From contig JBBBDQ010001124.1 of assembly GCA_037127315.1 (NCBI GenBank), positions 2,740,501 to 2,804,500 of the forward strand: a DNA stretch of 64,000 nucleotides. The letters are read 5' to 3'. Under the pieces are notes generated by a model that was given only the letters and a program-made list of their open reading frames with translations, did not search any database and was not told the DNA's origin. The position numbers and the translations under genes are program-made. This stretch comes from Ascarosepion bandense (Eukaryota; Mollusca; Cephalopoda; Sepiida; Sepiidae). How positions within the stretch are numbered: position 1 is the first letter of the stretch; every line of letters starts with the position of its first letter. Positions 10,111-20,650 of the stretch are shown piece by piece.

Positions 10111-11569
10111 TTTTTAGTTTCCCTTTCTATGACTTTTGAAATAAAATGACTTTTTAGTTTCCCCTTCTATGACTTTTGAAATAAAATGACTTTTTAGTTT
10201 CCCTTTCTTTACCTTTTTGAAATAGAATGACTTTTTAGTTTCCCTCTCTATGACTTTTGAAATAAAATGACTTTTTAGTTTCTCTTTCTATGACTTTTAA
10301 AATAGAATGACTTTTTAGTTTCTCTTTCTATGACTTTTGAAATAAAATGACTTTTTAGTTTCTCTTTCTATGACTTTTAAAATAGAATGACTTTTTAGTT
10401 TCCCTTTCTATGACTTTTGAAATAAAATGACTTTTTAGTTTCCCTTTCTATGACTTTTAAAATAGAATGACATTTTAGTTTCCTTTTCTATGACTTTTGA
10501 AATAAAATGACTTTTTAGTTTCTCTTTCTATGACTTTTAAAATAGAATGACTTTTTAGTTTCTCTTTCTATGACTTTTGAAATAAAATGACTTTTTAGTT
10601 TCTCTTTCTATGACTTTTAAAATAGAATGACTTTTTAGTTTCCCTTTCTATGACTTTTGAAATAAAATGACTTTTTAGTTTCCCTTTCTATGACTTTTAA
10701 AATAGAATGACATTTTAGTTTCCTTTTCTATGACTTTTGAAATAAAATGACTTTTTAGTTTCTCTTTCTATGACTTTTAAAATAGAATGACTTTTTAGTT
10801 TCTCTTTCTATGACTTTTGAAATAAAATGAGTTTTTAGTTTCTCTTTCTATGACTTTTGAAATAAAATGACTTTTTAGTTTCTCTTTCTATGACTTTTAA
10901 AATAGAATGACTTTTTAGTTTCCCTTTCTATGACTTTTGAAATAAAATGACTTTTTAGTTTCCCTTTCTATGACTTTTAAAATAGAATGACATTTTAGTT
11001 TCCTTTTCTATGACTTTTGAAATAAAATGACTTTTTAGTTTCTCTTTCTATGACTTTTAAAATAGAATGACTTTTTAGTTTCTCTTTCTATGACTTTTGA
11101 AATAAAATGACTTTTTAGTTTCTCTTTCTATGACTTTTAAAATAGAATGACTTTTTAGTTTCCCTTTCTATGACTTTTGAAATAAAATGACTTTTTAGTT
11201 TCCCTTTCTATGACTTTTAAAATAGAATGACATTTTAGTTTCCTTTTCTATGACTTTTGAAATAAAATGACTTTTTAGTTTCTCTTTCTATGACTTTTAA
11301 AATAGAATGACTTTTTAGTTTCTCTTTCTATGACTTTTGAAATAAAATGAGTTTTTAGTTTCTCTTTCTATGACTTTTGAAATAAAATGAGTTTTTAGTT
11401 TCCCTTTCTATGACTTTTGAAATAAAATTACTTTTTAGTTTCCCTTTCTATGACTTTTAAAATAGAATGACTTTTTAGTTTCCCTTTCTATGACTTTTGA
11501 AATAAAATGACTTTTTAGTTTCCCTCTCTATGACTTTTGAAATAGAATGACTTTTTAAATAAAAAAACT
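10111..11569. repeat. 40-bp satellite array, right block (about 36 units)
   Basis: Same 40-bp unit as the left block but with a two-unit alternation: TTTTGAAATAAAATGAC alternates with TTTTAAAATAGAATGAC. A rarer GACATTTTAGTTTCC variant recurs at about 10471, 10711, 10991 and 11231, giving higher-order spacings of 240, 280 and 240 bp. The variant set differs from the left block, so the two blocks have been homogenised separately. Confidence 0.96.
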
Positions 11570-11705
11570 GAAACAAAAGAAAATTGAAATCAAAACTTTT
11601 AGTTTCCCTTTAAATTTTAGTTTCCCTTTCTATGACTTTTCCAGTTATTTGGGTTTAGAAATGGAAATCAAAACTTTTAGTTTCCCTTTAAGAGTGCTAA
11701 GATTT
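11570..11705. repeat. Long-form satellite units at the right edge
   Basis: The long unit with TTTTCCAGTTATTTGGGTTT and GAAATCAAAACTTTTAGTTT reappears here, mirroring the left edge. Confidence 0.6.
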
Positions 11706-12125
11706 TCCAGTTTTTTTCCAATTAAACAAATCCACATTTTAAAAATACACAGATGTGAGAAAACTTAAGATGTGTCCTGAGTTTCTCGTGCTTGTTTGTT
11801 GTGATGTTGCAAAGAAAGAAAATGAGTGTCATTTAATCAAAATATGTAATTATTATTTGTCTTCTTTCTTGTCAATTCTATTTATATGCATATTAGCATT
11901 ATTTTCTCTCTTTTGTTAATTAGTCAACTGTTATATAAAATTGCATGAAAACATCACCTTTTTGGGATTTATTTCCTTTTACTTCTACTAAAAATGACAA
12001 CCTATCATTGACATATGTGAATTTTGTTTGCCATTGTTTTTAGTTAAACTAGTTGTAGTAAAGAAATAACGTAGATTATTTTCAAATTAAATATTTGTTT
12101 AAAATGACACAGATGGCAAAAGGTA
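11706..12125. other. AT-rich flank, nothing recognised
   Basis: No repeat family or coding resemblance was seen. Confidence 0.35.
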
Positions 12126-12730
12126 GGTAGCATTTGAAAGATAAGTGCACTCATTGGTATGGAAACAATTTTGACACGGAAATTCGAAATCGGATGGGAA
12201 CAAAAAATAAACATAGATGCCTTCTAAAAGCTATGCAAAATAATATGGAAGAGGAAAGTTTCGAAAGAAACAAAGAAGAAAGAACTGAAATGTTATGGAA
12301 TATCAATCCGCCTATATGACAGTGAGGAATGATGAGACTTGAGCCAAAAGAATTGCGGTTCTGCAGAAGGATGTTAAGAATTCTATGGACGTAGCAAGTT
12401 CATGCAAGTAGCGAGGAAGTTTTATGAAAAGTCAAAACAAAAATGACGCTTGTAATTAGAATGGGAAAGTGATAATTAACATTTCTAAGACGAAGGATGA
12501 GGAAAGAATCTTGGAGAATATTGAAACTCACAGAACTTCTGGAAGGCAATAGAAACCAAAGGTAAGAGTGAGTAACCAACATAACAATCTTGTGTAAATG
12601 GTTGGCAGAACTAAGTCTGGCAGGAATGACAAAAATAAAAACCTTAATAAGAGCTACACATGATAGGGAAAATTGAAGATCCATGATAGGACACATTTTG
12701 ATAGGACATGGCACATGAAAAAGAGGCACA
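12126..12730 (+). pseudogene. Decayed RTE-like LINE, C-terminal reverse transcriptase
   Basis: Short peptides in changing frames resemble the same C-terminal RT region as the copy at 13140-13770, for example a CRRMLRI-like stretch near 12360 and TLLEG-type residues near 12540. Stops and frameshifts are numerous. A related but much older copy of the next element is the simplest reading. Confidence 0.5.
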
Positions 12731-12739
12731 ATAAAACAG

Positions 12740-13135
12740 TGAATGTTATTTTTTAAGAAGAGACAAGACTATGGAGAATATAGTTATTTTTTTTAAATAA
12801 AAAAACTAAAACAAAAGAAATATTAGTAAAAAGTAACGTGATTTACAGAAAGTAATTGTAAGTTCGTATTTTCTCAAAGAGACCTTCTGTTTCATTTGGA
12901 TAATTCTGGCCAATGCATATTTTGCAATAGCACGTGGTCTAAAGTGGGGAGGGGGGACAGAGAGATGAATTATAACACTATTAAATATTTTACATTAAAA
13001 AATCAATTTTAAATTAAACATTAAGATATTTACAAACTTGAGAACAACAAAAACAAAAAAAATGAAATTATTATGAAAAGAGAATATTAAAAACAAAACA
13101 AAAAAACAGTGAAACAATTTTTTTTTTCTTACTTA
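12740..13135. other. AT-rich spacer
   Basis: A-rich and T-rich tracts only; a G-run occurs at 12946-12957. Confidence 0.35.
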
Positions 13136-13139
13136 CTAC

Positions 13140-13770
13140 TCTAAGCTACCAAAAGGACACCACAAATTTAAATACCTGGGAAGTGTTCTAACAGAAGACG
13201 GAAAGTGCAACACAGAGATCCAAAGGTGAATTGGTAAGGTGAAGGAAGCATTCCAGAAGTTGAGTAAAGTGTTAAGAAACAGGACAATTTCGCTAGAAAC
13301 AAAGAAGAGAGTACTTGATTGCTATGTGTTGTCAGTTCTTCAATATGGCAATGAATGCTGGACAATATCATCGAAGATGAAGGAAAAACTTGAAGTAACT
13401 GAAATGTGGCTCTACAGAAGGATGCTGCGGATCGAGCATGTGAGCAATGATGAGGTCTTAGAAATGATGGAAACAAAAAGAAAGTTAATACTGAGCATCA
13501 GGAAGAGACAGCTGAAGTTCCTGGGACATGCAATGAGGAAGGGGGTCTTGGAAAACCTGATACTAACGGGCCAGATAGAGGGAAAAAACAGACAGGGGAA
13601 AGCAACGGATAACATATTTGAAGGACCTAATAAGATGGATGATTGAACGAGAGTTGCATGGTGTAACAAGAAAAGGCTTGCGAAGAGCCACCAGCAATAG
13701 GGAGACATGGAAAGCCATGATCGCCTACGTCCTGAGGGGACAGAGCACATAGAAAAAGAAGAGTTGTAGT
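13140..13770 (+). pseudogene. RTE-like LINE reverse transcriptase, C-terminal fragment
   Basis: The reading frame 13239-13646 and flanking frames carry the run typical of an abundant invertebrate endonuclease/RT LINE: YLGSVLTEDGKCNTEIQR just upstream, then KVKEAFQKLSKVLRNR, ISLETKKRVLDCYVLSVLQYG, ECWTISSKMKEKLE, YRRMLRI and RKRQLKFLGHAMRK. These lie after the catalytic palm, in the thumb and C-terminal zone. The 5' end with endonuclease and YADD box is missing, and there are at least two frame breaks. I assign it to the RTE-like group by resemblance only. Confidence 0.8.
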
Positions 13771-13834
13771 ATCGCAACAGTATAAGATTTAACTTGTACA
13801 GAAAATGATAAAGGCATTAAATTCACTATGCATA

Positions 13835-14142
13835 GTCAGTCAATCAGTTAAGTGCCATACGTGATACATGCTTGGGCGATCATGTCTTGAAACAGACATG
13901 ACTGACTGGGCAGAAGATTATCTCACAGTAGGTTGCCATTGCTTTTTGCAGTAGACTGGTTGCCGACCAAGGTTATAGAACCCAATCTGTCCTGTTATTT
14001 AACCCATAACTGGAAGGAATAGATGGATTAATACCTTTCCCAAGGGTATTTGCACATAAGTGAATGCAAGAAATTCAACTGGAATTCGAACTCGGCTCTC
14101 CAATTTCTCGTTCCGAGTTGATATCCACTGCACCACAACGTA
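13835..14142 (-). mobile_element. tRNA-derived SINE, near full length
   Basis: Minus-strand copy of the dominant SINE family. In its own sense it has a tRNA-like head with an A box (TGGTGCAGTGGA) and a B box (GTTCGAATTCC), a conserved body of about 230 bp including CTACTGCGGGATAATCTTCT, a small CATGTCTC hairpin and a tail ending ACTTAACTGACTGACTG. It encodes nothing and would be transcribed by RNA polymerase III and mobilised by LINE enzymes. Octopus-type SINEs have this form; the family name is inference. Confidence 0.92.
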
Positions 14143-14625
14143 CATCCTGACATGCATAGACAAATATTAAAAAAATTTATTCATATGCATTAGAAATATA
14201 AATGCCTTTAGATCCGGAAAGATAGTGAGATTTAAAATAAAAAAGGGAAAAGATAATTAGGTAAACATATATACTTCAACTGATTCTTTTTACAAAATAA
14301 TCCTTCTGTGAAGAACTTGAATATATAATGAAAAATTGCTGAAAATTTCATCTAAATCTGCTAATGATTTGAGTTTTGGTAGATGTATCAAATGCAACTT
14401 GTTGTTAGGCCCTTTTTCAGCAATGAATGTTCCAAAAGATTTCCTTAGAGAGAATTTTTGACCCAAAAGTAAAAGGTAATACACACAAATTTCACAAGCA
14501 AATAACTTGATTTCTGTATAGCATAAAAAGAAAACAAATATGTTAAATATTTCTCCAATCCATCTTTTCAAGGATACACATTTTATGAAAATTACTTGAC
14601 TGCATGCTACTAGATTGGTATGATT
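14143..14625. other. AT-rich stretch, nothing recognised
   Basis: The open frame here has no recognisable motif and probably arises by chance. Confidence 0.35.
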
Positions 14626-14692
14626 GCATAAGGGATAATGGCTCAGAATGAGAAATCAGGGAGCCGAGTTCAAATTCCAGTTGAGTTTGTTG
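14626..14692 (+). mobile_element. SINE head fragment
   Basis: Contains GGCTCAGAATGAGAAATCAG, GGAGCCGAGTTCAAATTCCAG and TTGAGTTTG, matching the SINE tRNA-like head; the body is missing. Confidence 0.65.
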
Positions 14693-15370
14693 TGTTGCTT
14701 CGTTTTGGTCTAATTAGAAGATAAAACTTGAATTAATGATGTTTATTTTTGGTATAAAACTTTAGGTTTTTACATCAAGTTACAACCTTTAAATTTTGTG
14801 TGGATACAGGAGCAGACTAGCTAAATTCTCTTCACCGTGGGATGCTAGTAGTAAATGAGCCTATCCCTTCTGGACTCTAGTGGACAACTGATTAGTGACT
14901 TTCCTTTCTTCAAATCTCCTACCCAAAACTACTGTCCTTAACTCATATTTTTTACTCCTACTCCTACCAAAAGAAACGGTTCCTTATTTTGCCACCCAAT
15001 TTTGAATTCTTAGCGTCAGTGTGTCTCTCTTTTTCTATTTTTAGAACACTCGCCATTTTATAAACCATAACAAGTTCATTACATTAACTTGTGCACAAAT
15101 ACAGTTAAAAAAGGTATGAATTCATCTCTTCTCTTTTCACTTATCTGGCTTCAGCTGGATAGTTTCAAAATAATATTAAACTCAAGTCCCTGGAGGCCAT
15201 CCAAGCAGTACCTCTCTTTTAGGAGGAAGCTGGTGTCATTAGTCACCACCTGAGGCATCCCCAAAAGGAGAAGTGCCAAAGGAGCTTTTTTTTAGGTATT
15301 GCTGTTAAACCCACTTTAAACTGACCTTGTGTCACATTTGGTAGCAACATGGGTACACTGAAAAATTCAG
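14693..15370. other. Unassigned sequence between SINE pieces
   Basis: No coding homology. The end near 15330-15370 runs into a 5'-truncated SINE. Confidence 0.3.
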
Positions 15371-15371
15371 A

Positions 15372-15556
15372 TATCTTCTCCCCTCAGTTATGGGTCAAAT
15401 AGCAGGACAGACTGAACTTTATAGTCTTGAGTGGCAACCAGTCTACCGCAGAAAGAAATGCCAAACTACTGCGGAAAAATCTTCTACCTAGTCAGTCATG
15501 AATTGAAAGCGTCATGATTGCCTGTGTATCATGTATGGCACTTAACTGACTGATTA
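15372..15556 (+). mobile_element. SINE body, 5'-truncated
   Basis: Begins within the body (CCCCTCAGTTATGGGTCAAAT) and keeps the 3' end CACTTAACTGACTGA. It is more diverged than other copies. Confidence 0.8.
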
Positions 15557-15774
15557 GATTGGCAACTAGGTCTCTGGGGTAGACTGGCAATTATATGCAT
15601 AATTTAAATGCATTTCAAGTTATTTGGCTATGTATAGTAAATTATTTTACAACAGAAATATTTTGAAAAGCAAGAAGCAAATGATTATCAGCTGTTGAGG
15701 CAAACATTAACAAGAGAACAGGGTTATTATGAAAAGTTTTAAAGAAGTGTCGGTAATCGATCCTGACCTGCACT

Positions 15775-16185
15775 GCAACTTCTGTCACTTTCTCACCGAC
15801 ATTCTGTCTTTTCTGCATATATTTTCAATTGTTCCGCTTTGGTGCTTCAACTGCATGAATTTATGCATGCTACTAGTTTGGAAATTAGGTCTCACCATTT
15901 TAATGTTGAAATAGCTAGATGCAACCATCAGTTCTTTTCTCACAGTTCTCACTTGTGAAACTCCTTTCCTATTTCTTGCTTCCCTGACATCTACAATCTT
16001 CAAAAATCAAAATTCAATAACAATTGCCACCTTCTGAACCCTGAACCCTATTCTTTTATTGTACTTTCTCTTCACTTCTCCTCACTAAAGTTTTCTCATT
16101 CTCTTTTATTCCCTTGCAACCACTTGTGTGTCCTGGCGGCATTATCGCCTCACTTGGAGTGAACTGATTATAAAGAAAAAAAAAT
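15775..16185 (+). mobile_element. Decayed LINE 3' end
   Basis: Translation near 15770-16000 in shifting frames resembles the same C-terminal module as 9245-9463 (a TRLVWKLGLTILMLK-like stretch, then a SLWNS-like region), followed by a tail with GTGTCCTGGCGGCATTATCG and an A-rich end. Older than the 9-kb copy. Confidence 0.6.
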
Positions 16186-16440
16186 TCTTTCAATATTTTT
16201 AAATCAAGGAGTATCATTGATCAAAGATATGAAAAACATTGACTAAATGCATTTAGTAATCTTTACCAAAGACTTTGAATACTTGTGATGTTACTTCATT
16301 AAAGTGAAAATTGACGTGCACAAGTAAGTAGTACTGGCATCCTGACACTATAGTGCAAAATCTATATCTACGACACACATTAAGTAACTTGATGCTTTCC
16401 ACATGCTTTATCTATGTACCATCTGCAACAAAAAAAAATT
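16186..16440. other. AT-rich spacer
   Basis: Nothing supported. Confidence 0.3.
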
Positions 16441-16875
16441 AGTCATCTCATTAGAAACAGTGACATTCTAACTGAATGCAACATGAGAGGTATTGAAGCC
16501 ATGCTCATGAAAATCCAAATTAGGTAGGCAGGGCATCTTGTATGAGCAATAGCTGACTTTTTAAAACAACAATTCTTTGGCCAGCTTCTAACAAGAAGGT
16601 CAGTTGGAAAACCAGTCTTGAGTTTCAAAGACAATCTGAAGCAATGCAGCATCCTCTTTTTCTTCTTGGAAAAACAAAATGACAGAGTGAAAGAACTGGT
16701 GCCTGTCCTGCTTTTCATCTACACAAAGGTTTACGTGAAAACAACTTGAACATCGAGATCAACTGCATGCAAATATTGAAGCAAGTTAGCAGCATGCAGC
16801 TTCTCTTGACTGTAGCCTTACCTGCCACTGTGGCTTTGTTGCACGTAGTAAAGCAGCCTTGTTTATAAAGTATCA
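16441..16875 (+). pseudogene. LINE C-terminal fragment with zinc-finger-like end
   Basis: In changing plus-strand frames the sequence reads ECNMRGIEAMLMKIQIR, QQFFGQLL, RSVGKPVLSFKDNLKQC and near the end TCHCGFVARSKAALF. This order (RWAGH-like segment, GKP..R(Y/F)KD segment, terminal Cys-His finger) is the C-terminal end of a widespread marine-invertebrate LINE reverse transcriptase. No intact reading frame remains. Confidence 0.6.
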
Positions 16876-17015
16876 CACAGCGAGTGATGGTGGTAATAAA
16901 AAAGTGCTAAACTTAATACTGCTAATAAATATACATTTTGTTTCTCACTGGTCGGTATAACTCTAACAATTGCTATGCATATAAAACTCAGAGTTGTACA
17001 AATCAAATGAAAAAC

Positions 17016-17390
17016 AATATTTTCTAAACATATACTGTTAAATATAAGAGACAATGAATGTCTACTATCTTTAATCATGAGCCGTTCTAAACGTCCTATT
17101 TTGGCTTTAATTTCAGTTGAAAATAAAGACAAAAATTCTCCAACATTTGGATAATTTTTTATTAATTTGTTTCTAAGCTTTCGGCTCACATGAGCCATTT
17201 TCAGAGAGGTTATTAAGACGGTAACAACTTAATAAAAAATTATCCAAATGTTGGAGAATTTTTGTCTTTATTTTCAACTGAAATTAAAGCTAAAATACAT
17301 TTAGAACGGTTCATGATTAAACAATGAAACATAATAGACATTCATTGTCTCTTATATTTAACAGGGTATGTTTAGAAAATTATTTGCTGC
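17016..17390. repeat. Palindrome with about 150-bp arms
   Basis: The left arm (about 17016-17165) is repeated inverted at about 17228-17390, including CTCCAACATTTGGATAATTTT and GACAATGAATGTCTA blocks. The roughly 60-bp centre contains, on the minus strand, CTGAAAATGGCTC ATGTGAGCCGAAAGC, a hairpin flanked by CTGA and GAAA as in decayed hammerheads of Penelope-like elements. I infer an inverted-repeat arrangement of a Penelope-like end. Confidence 0.7.
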
Positions 17391-17397
17391 CTTGATA

Positions 17398-17399
<2 letters not shown>

Positions 17400-17432
<33 letters not shown>
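17400..17432. repeat. (TA)n microsatellite
   Basis: About 16 TA units followed by a short CA tract. Confidence 0.9.
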
Positions 17433-17442
<10 letters not shown>

Positions 17443-17571
17443 TACAAATGAATAAGAATAAAGAAAATAATTGCAACGAACAAAACATTAATTTAAAACA
17501 GTGCTTAATACAAAAATAGAGCAATGAATATTTATTACTAATTATTACTTTCAAACATGTGCAAAAAAACA
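17433..17571 (-). mobile_element. Flank of hammerhead-bearing repeat (inverse of 2822-2970)
   Basis: Inverse complement of the segment downstream of the 2760-2821 hammerhead, with GAGCAATGAATATTTATTAC and AAGAAAATAATTGCA as matching blocks. Confidence 0.6.
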
Positions 17572-17633
17572 AACTACTACAAAACTGTACATTTTGTTTC
17601 AACATTGAAAGAACAATGTCTCATCAGGTAGTT
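17572..17633 (-). ncRNA. Hammerhead ribozyme motif, all core bases present
   Basis: On the minus strand: AACTAC, CTGATGA (17627-17621), GACATTG, loop TTCTTT, CAATGTT, GAAA (17600-17597), stem III CAAAA/TTTTG, UA, then GTAGTT. Stem I pairs perfectly for six bases (AACTAC with GTAGTT), stem II for seven with one G-U, stem III for five. Every conserved core position of a type I hammerhead is kept; predicted cleavage falls between 17578 and 17577. Such ribozymes are known in Penelope-like retroelements, where they process the transcript ends. Best ribozyme candidate in the window. Confidence 0.88.
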
Positions 17634-17653
17634 AATCATTTACCATTATTATT

Positions 17654-17715
17654 AACTGTCTGATGAGACATTGTTCTTTCAATGTCAAAACAAAATGTAC
17701 AATTTTGTAGTAGTT
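17654..17715 (+). ncRNA. Hammerhead motif with a mutated core (plus strand)
   Basis: Same layout as its inverted partner 20 bp away, but GAAA is AAAA (17687-17690), changing the conserved G12; stem I contains two G-U type pairs. Loss of G12 normally abolishes cleavage, so this copy is probably inactive. Confidence 0.75.
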
Positions 17716-17757
17716 TGTAGTTTGTACATGTTCTAAAGTTAAAAAATAGAATTTCAA

Positions 17758-18358
17758 GAAGCAACCAACTAGCAGCCCCACAAAACTAAGAACAAGAACC
17801 AAGAGCTCTGGATTAGAATTCCTTGAACTAATGCATATATAGCGTCTCAAGAGGTAACCAACTAGCACCACCGCAATACTAAGAACTTGTTAAAGAAGGG
17901 AACATGAATAAGAACCATTTGATCCAAGTTTGAATTTGATTCCAAAATCTCTGGATTAGAATTCCTTGAACTAATGCATATATAGGGTCTCAAGAGGTAA
18001 CCAACCACCATCACCACAATACTAAGAACTTGTTAAAGAAGGGAACATGAATAAGAACCATTTGATCCAAGTTTGAATTTGATTCCAAAATCTCTGGATT
18101 AGAATTCCTTGAACTAATGCATATATAGGGTCTCAAGAGATAACCAACCACCATCACCACAATACTAAGAACTTGTTAAAGAAGCGAACATGAATAAGAA
18201 CCATTTGATCCAAGTTTGAATTTGATTCCAAAATCTCTGGATTAGAATTCCTTGAACTAATGCATATATAGGGTCTCAAGAGGTAACCAACCACCATCAC
18301 CACAATACTAAGAACTTGTTAAAGAAGCGAACATGAATAAGAACCATTTGAGCCAAGT
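17758..18358. repeat. 143-bp tandem repeat, about four copies
   Basis: CTCTGGATTAGAATTCC recurs at 17806, 17949, 18092 and 18235, an exact 143-bp period. The first copy is diverged and the last is cut near 18358. Units differ by single bases (for example GAAGGG or GAAGCG). No coding potential. Confidence 0.93.
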
Positions 18359-18737
18359 ATATAGTTGATTCTAAGGACACATCAAAGCCATCTCAGAATT
18401 TATGGAGACATCGTTTCTGATTTTTTCCTGTTGAATATATGTACAACTGTGTTTTTAATATAGTGATTTTTTGCTATTAAATATATTTTTCTTCATATCA
18501 CAATTTATATTTAATTTCGTGATGCACCTGAATTGAAATATATAATATTAGATATATTGAAAAACAACAGGACTGGTTTTTCTTTTCGTATTTTTAAATA
18601 AACTATTCTTGTTTGTATTCAAGCAAATTTATATTCTAGGTCAAAAAGCAATCATGACCCTTGCTTTTTGTCTTTATTATGGAAATGAAATCTGCTGCTT
18701 AAATACATTGTTTAGATGTGCATGCATATATGCAAAT
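18359..18737. other. AT-rich spacer
   Basis: Nothing recognised. Confidence 0.35.
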
Positions 18738-19044
18738 GTGTGTTATGGTGCAGTAGATATTGACTCGGAATGAAAAATCGGGAAGCCAAGTTCGAATTCC
18801 AGTTGAATTCATAGCATTCATTTACGCACAAATACCCTTAGGAAAGGTATTAATCCGTCTCTTCCCTCCAGTTATGGTATAAATAACAGGACAGATTGGG
18901 TTCTATAGCCTTGTCTGGCAACCAGCCAACCACAGAAAGTAATGGCAACCTACTGTGGGATAATCTTCTGCCCAGTCAGTCATGATTCTTTTGAGTCATG
19001 ATCACTCAAAGCGTGTATCACGTATGCCACTTAACTGACTGACT
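18738..19044 (+). mobile_element. SINE, full length, first member of a composite
   Basis: Complete head (B box GTTCGAATTCC), body and tail. The hairpin stem here reads CATGATTCTTTTGAGTCATG. It runs directly into a hairpin spacer and a second SINE body. Confidence 0.9.
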
Positions 19045-19346
19045 GAATATAATAATTGGAGACATGATTAAGTTTTCTACTGGGCATAAAGTGGGGGATT
19101 AGTTATATATTGTTATGAAGTAATAAACTGATCCCCCACTTATTACTACATAATAACATAATACATTTCTTCCCCCTCTAGCTATGAGTCAAATAACAGG
19201 ACAGATTGGGCTCTATAGCCTTGGCTGGCAACCAGCCTACCACAGAAAGTAATGGCAACCTACTGTGGGATAATCTTCTGCCCAGTCAGTCATGATTCTT
19301 TTGAGTCATGATCACTCAAAGCGTGTATCATGTATGCCACTTAACT
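19045..19346 (+). mobile_element. Hairpin spacer plus second SINE body
   Basis: A spacer of about 130 bp with an inverted repeat (AAGTGGGGGATTAGTT against AAACTGATCCCCCACTT) is followed by the SINE body from CTATGAGTCAAATAACAGG to the tail, without a tRNA-like head. Confidence 0.88.
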
Positions 19347-19662
19347 GACTGACTGAATATAATAATTGGAGACATGATTAAGGCTTCTACTGGGCATAAA
19401 GTGGGGAATCGATTTTCTATTTTTATGAAGTAATAAACTGATCCCCCATTAATTACTATTTAATAATATAATACATTTCTTCCCCCTCTAGCTATGAGTC
19501 AAATAACAGGACAGACTGGGTTCTATAGCCTTGGCTGGCAACCAGCCTACCACAGAAAGTAATGGCAACCTACTGTGGGATAATCTTCTGCCCAGTCAGT
19601 CATGTTTCTTTCGAGTCATGATCGCCCAAAGCGTGTATCACGTATGGCACTTAACTGACTGA
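19347..19662 (+). mobile_element. Tandem repeat of the spacer plus SINE body
   Basis: Repeats the preceding unit with a few changes (GTGGGGAATCGATTT in the hairpin arm). The tandem order is head-body-spacer-body-spacer-body. Confidence 0.88.
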
Positions 19663-20100
19663 TGCATATATAAGGAGGTTTCAAAAAGTCCTCAACTTGA
19701 TCAAGATAATACAAGGAATAAGAAATGGCTAAGAGCTGTTTAGCACTTGATGTGAAATAACACTTTATTTAATTTATACTACTAATAAATATACATTTTC
19801 CTTCTCACTGGTATATACAACTCTGAGTTTCATACATTTATTTATTTCTTCTCTTGTTTCATTTCGTGATGTATTATTTATTTCTTCTTATTTCTTGCAT
19901 AAAACTCACAGTTGTACGAAATGATGAGGAATAAAATGTATATTTGCTATTAGTATAAAGAATTAATTTTTTCAATCCAACATTTTTTTTTACTTCAAAT
20001 GTTATAGTCGATATTTGCATTTGAAATCAATGCCCAATTTTTATTCTTACTTTAAACAGTGTGTATTACATCTATCAGCCTGCATATTTGAGAATTTTTA
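19663..20100. other. AT-rich sequence with short inverted segments
   Basis: A TATGAAACTCAGAGTTGT-like block occurs in both orientations around 19790-19925, also near 16975, suggesting scraps of one repeat. No firm family call. Confidence 0.3.
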
Positions 20101-20151
20101 ATAAAGAAAATGCGTTCTCCTGCAGGAATTAAACCTGCGTCCCCCCCCCCC

Positions 20152-20191
<40 letters not shown>

Positions 20192-20233
20192 GGATGCAAG
20201 TTCAATTCCTGCAGAACACATTTTTCTTCATTA

Positions 20234-20235
<2 letters not shown>
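20101..20235. repeat. Inverted pair of tRNA 3'-half-like segments
   Basis: AATGCGTTCTCCTGCAGG with TTAAACCTGCGTCCCC on the left is echoed inverted on the right by GGGATGCAAGTTCAATTCCT and GCAGAACACATTTTTC. The B-box-like core and T runs suggest tRNA-derived SINE ends facing each other around C, TA and GA tracts. Confidence 0.45.
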
Positions 20236-20276
<41 letters not shown>

Positions 20277-20299
20277 GATATACATATTATCCTGCATTT

Positions 20300-20430
20300 A
20301 AGGCACAACTAGGAGTTTCACTTTATCTTTACTCTCCTCCTATCTAAACATTTACTCTTATGTAGTCCCTTGTGTATCAGTGGTGGTACCACCTTGATTG
20401 GAGTGAAACAATTAAAAAATATATAAAATA
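20300..20430 (+). mobile_element. LINE 3'-tail fragment
   Basis: The stretch with TTATGTAGTCCCTTGTGTAT and ACCTTGATTGGAGTGAAAC followed by A-rich DNA matches the LINE tail. Confidence 0.6.
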
Positions 20431-20439
20431 TATATATAT

Positions 20440-20594
20440 ATCCAAGTGAATAAAGAACGAAGAAAATTTTTTTTTTTTTTACACCATCCAAAACATTAAT
20501 TTAAAACAGTGCCCGGTGTATAATATATTATATAAAGCTGTGAATATTTGTTATAAATTATATTTTAGAACATGTACAAATTTTTTTATACACA
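20440..20594 (-). mobile_element. Left arm of the hammerhead repeat at 20.6 kb
   Basis: Inverse-oriented copy of the flank seen near 17433-17571; its inner end TTATATTTTAGAACATGTAC pairs with the right arm at about 20668-20700. Confidence 0.55.
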
Positions 20595-20650
20595 CCAACT
20601 GAAGAGACATTGTAGTTTCAATGTCGAAACAAATATATGATTTGTAGTGG
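20595..20650 (+). ncRNA. Hammerhead ribozyme motif, plus strand
   Basis: CTGAAGA (20599-20605), perfect 7-bp stem II GACATTG/CAATGTC with loop TAGTTT, GAAA (20626-20629), stem III CAAAT/ATTTG, then UA. The inner stem I is weak (three pairs), but about 20 bp of perfectly complementary flanks (AGAACATGTACAA/TTGTACATGTTCT) could close an extended stem I. All core bases fit the consensus. Confidence 0.8.

Noticed and set aside
6736..11569. CRISPR-like regularly spaced repeats
   Set aside because: The 40-bp units are contiguous without unique spacers, and the sequence is clearly from an animal.
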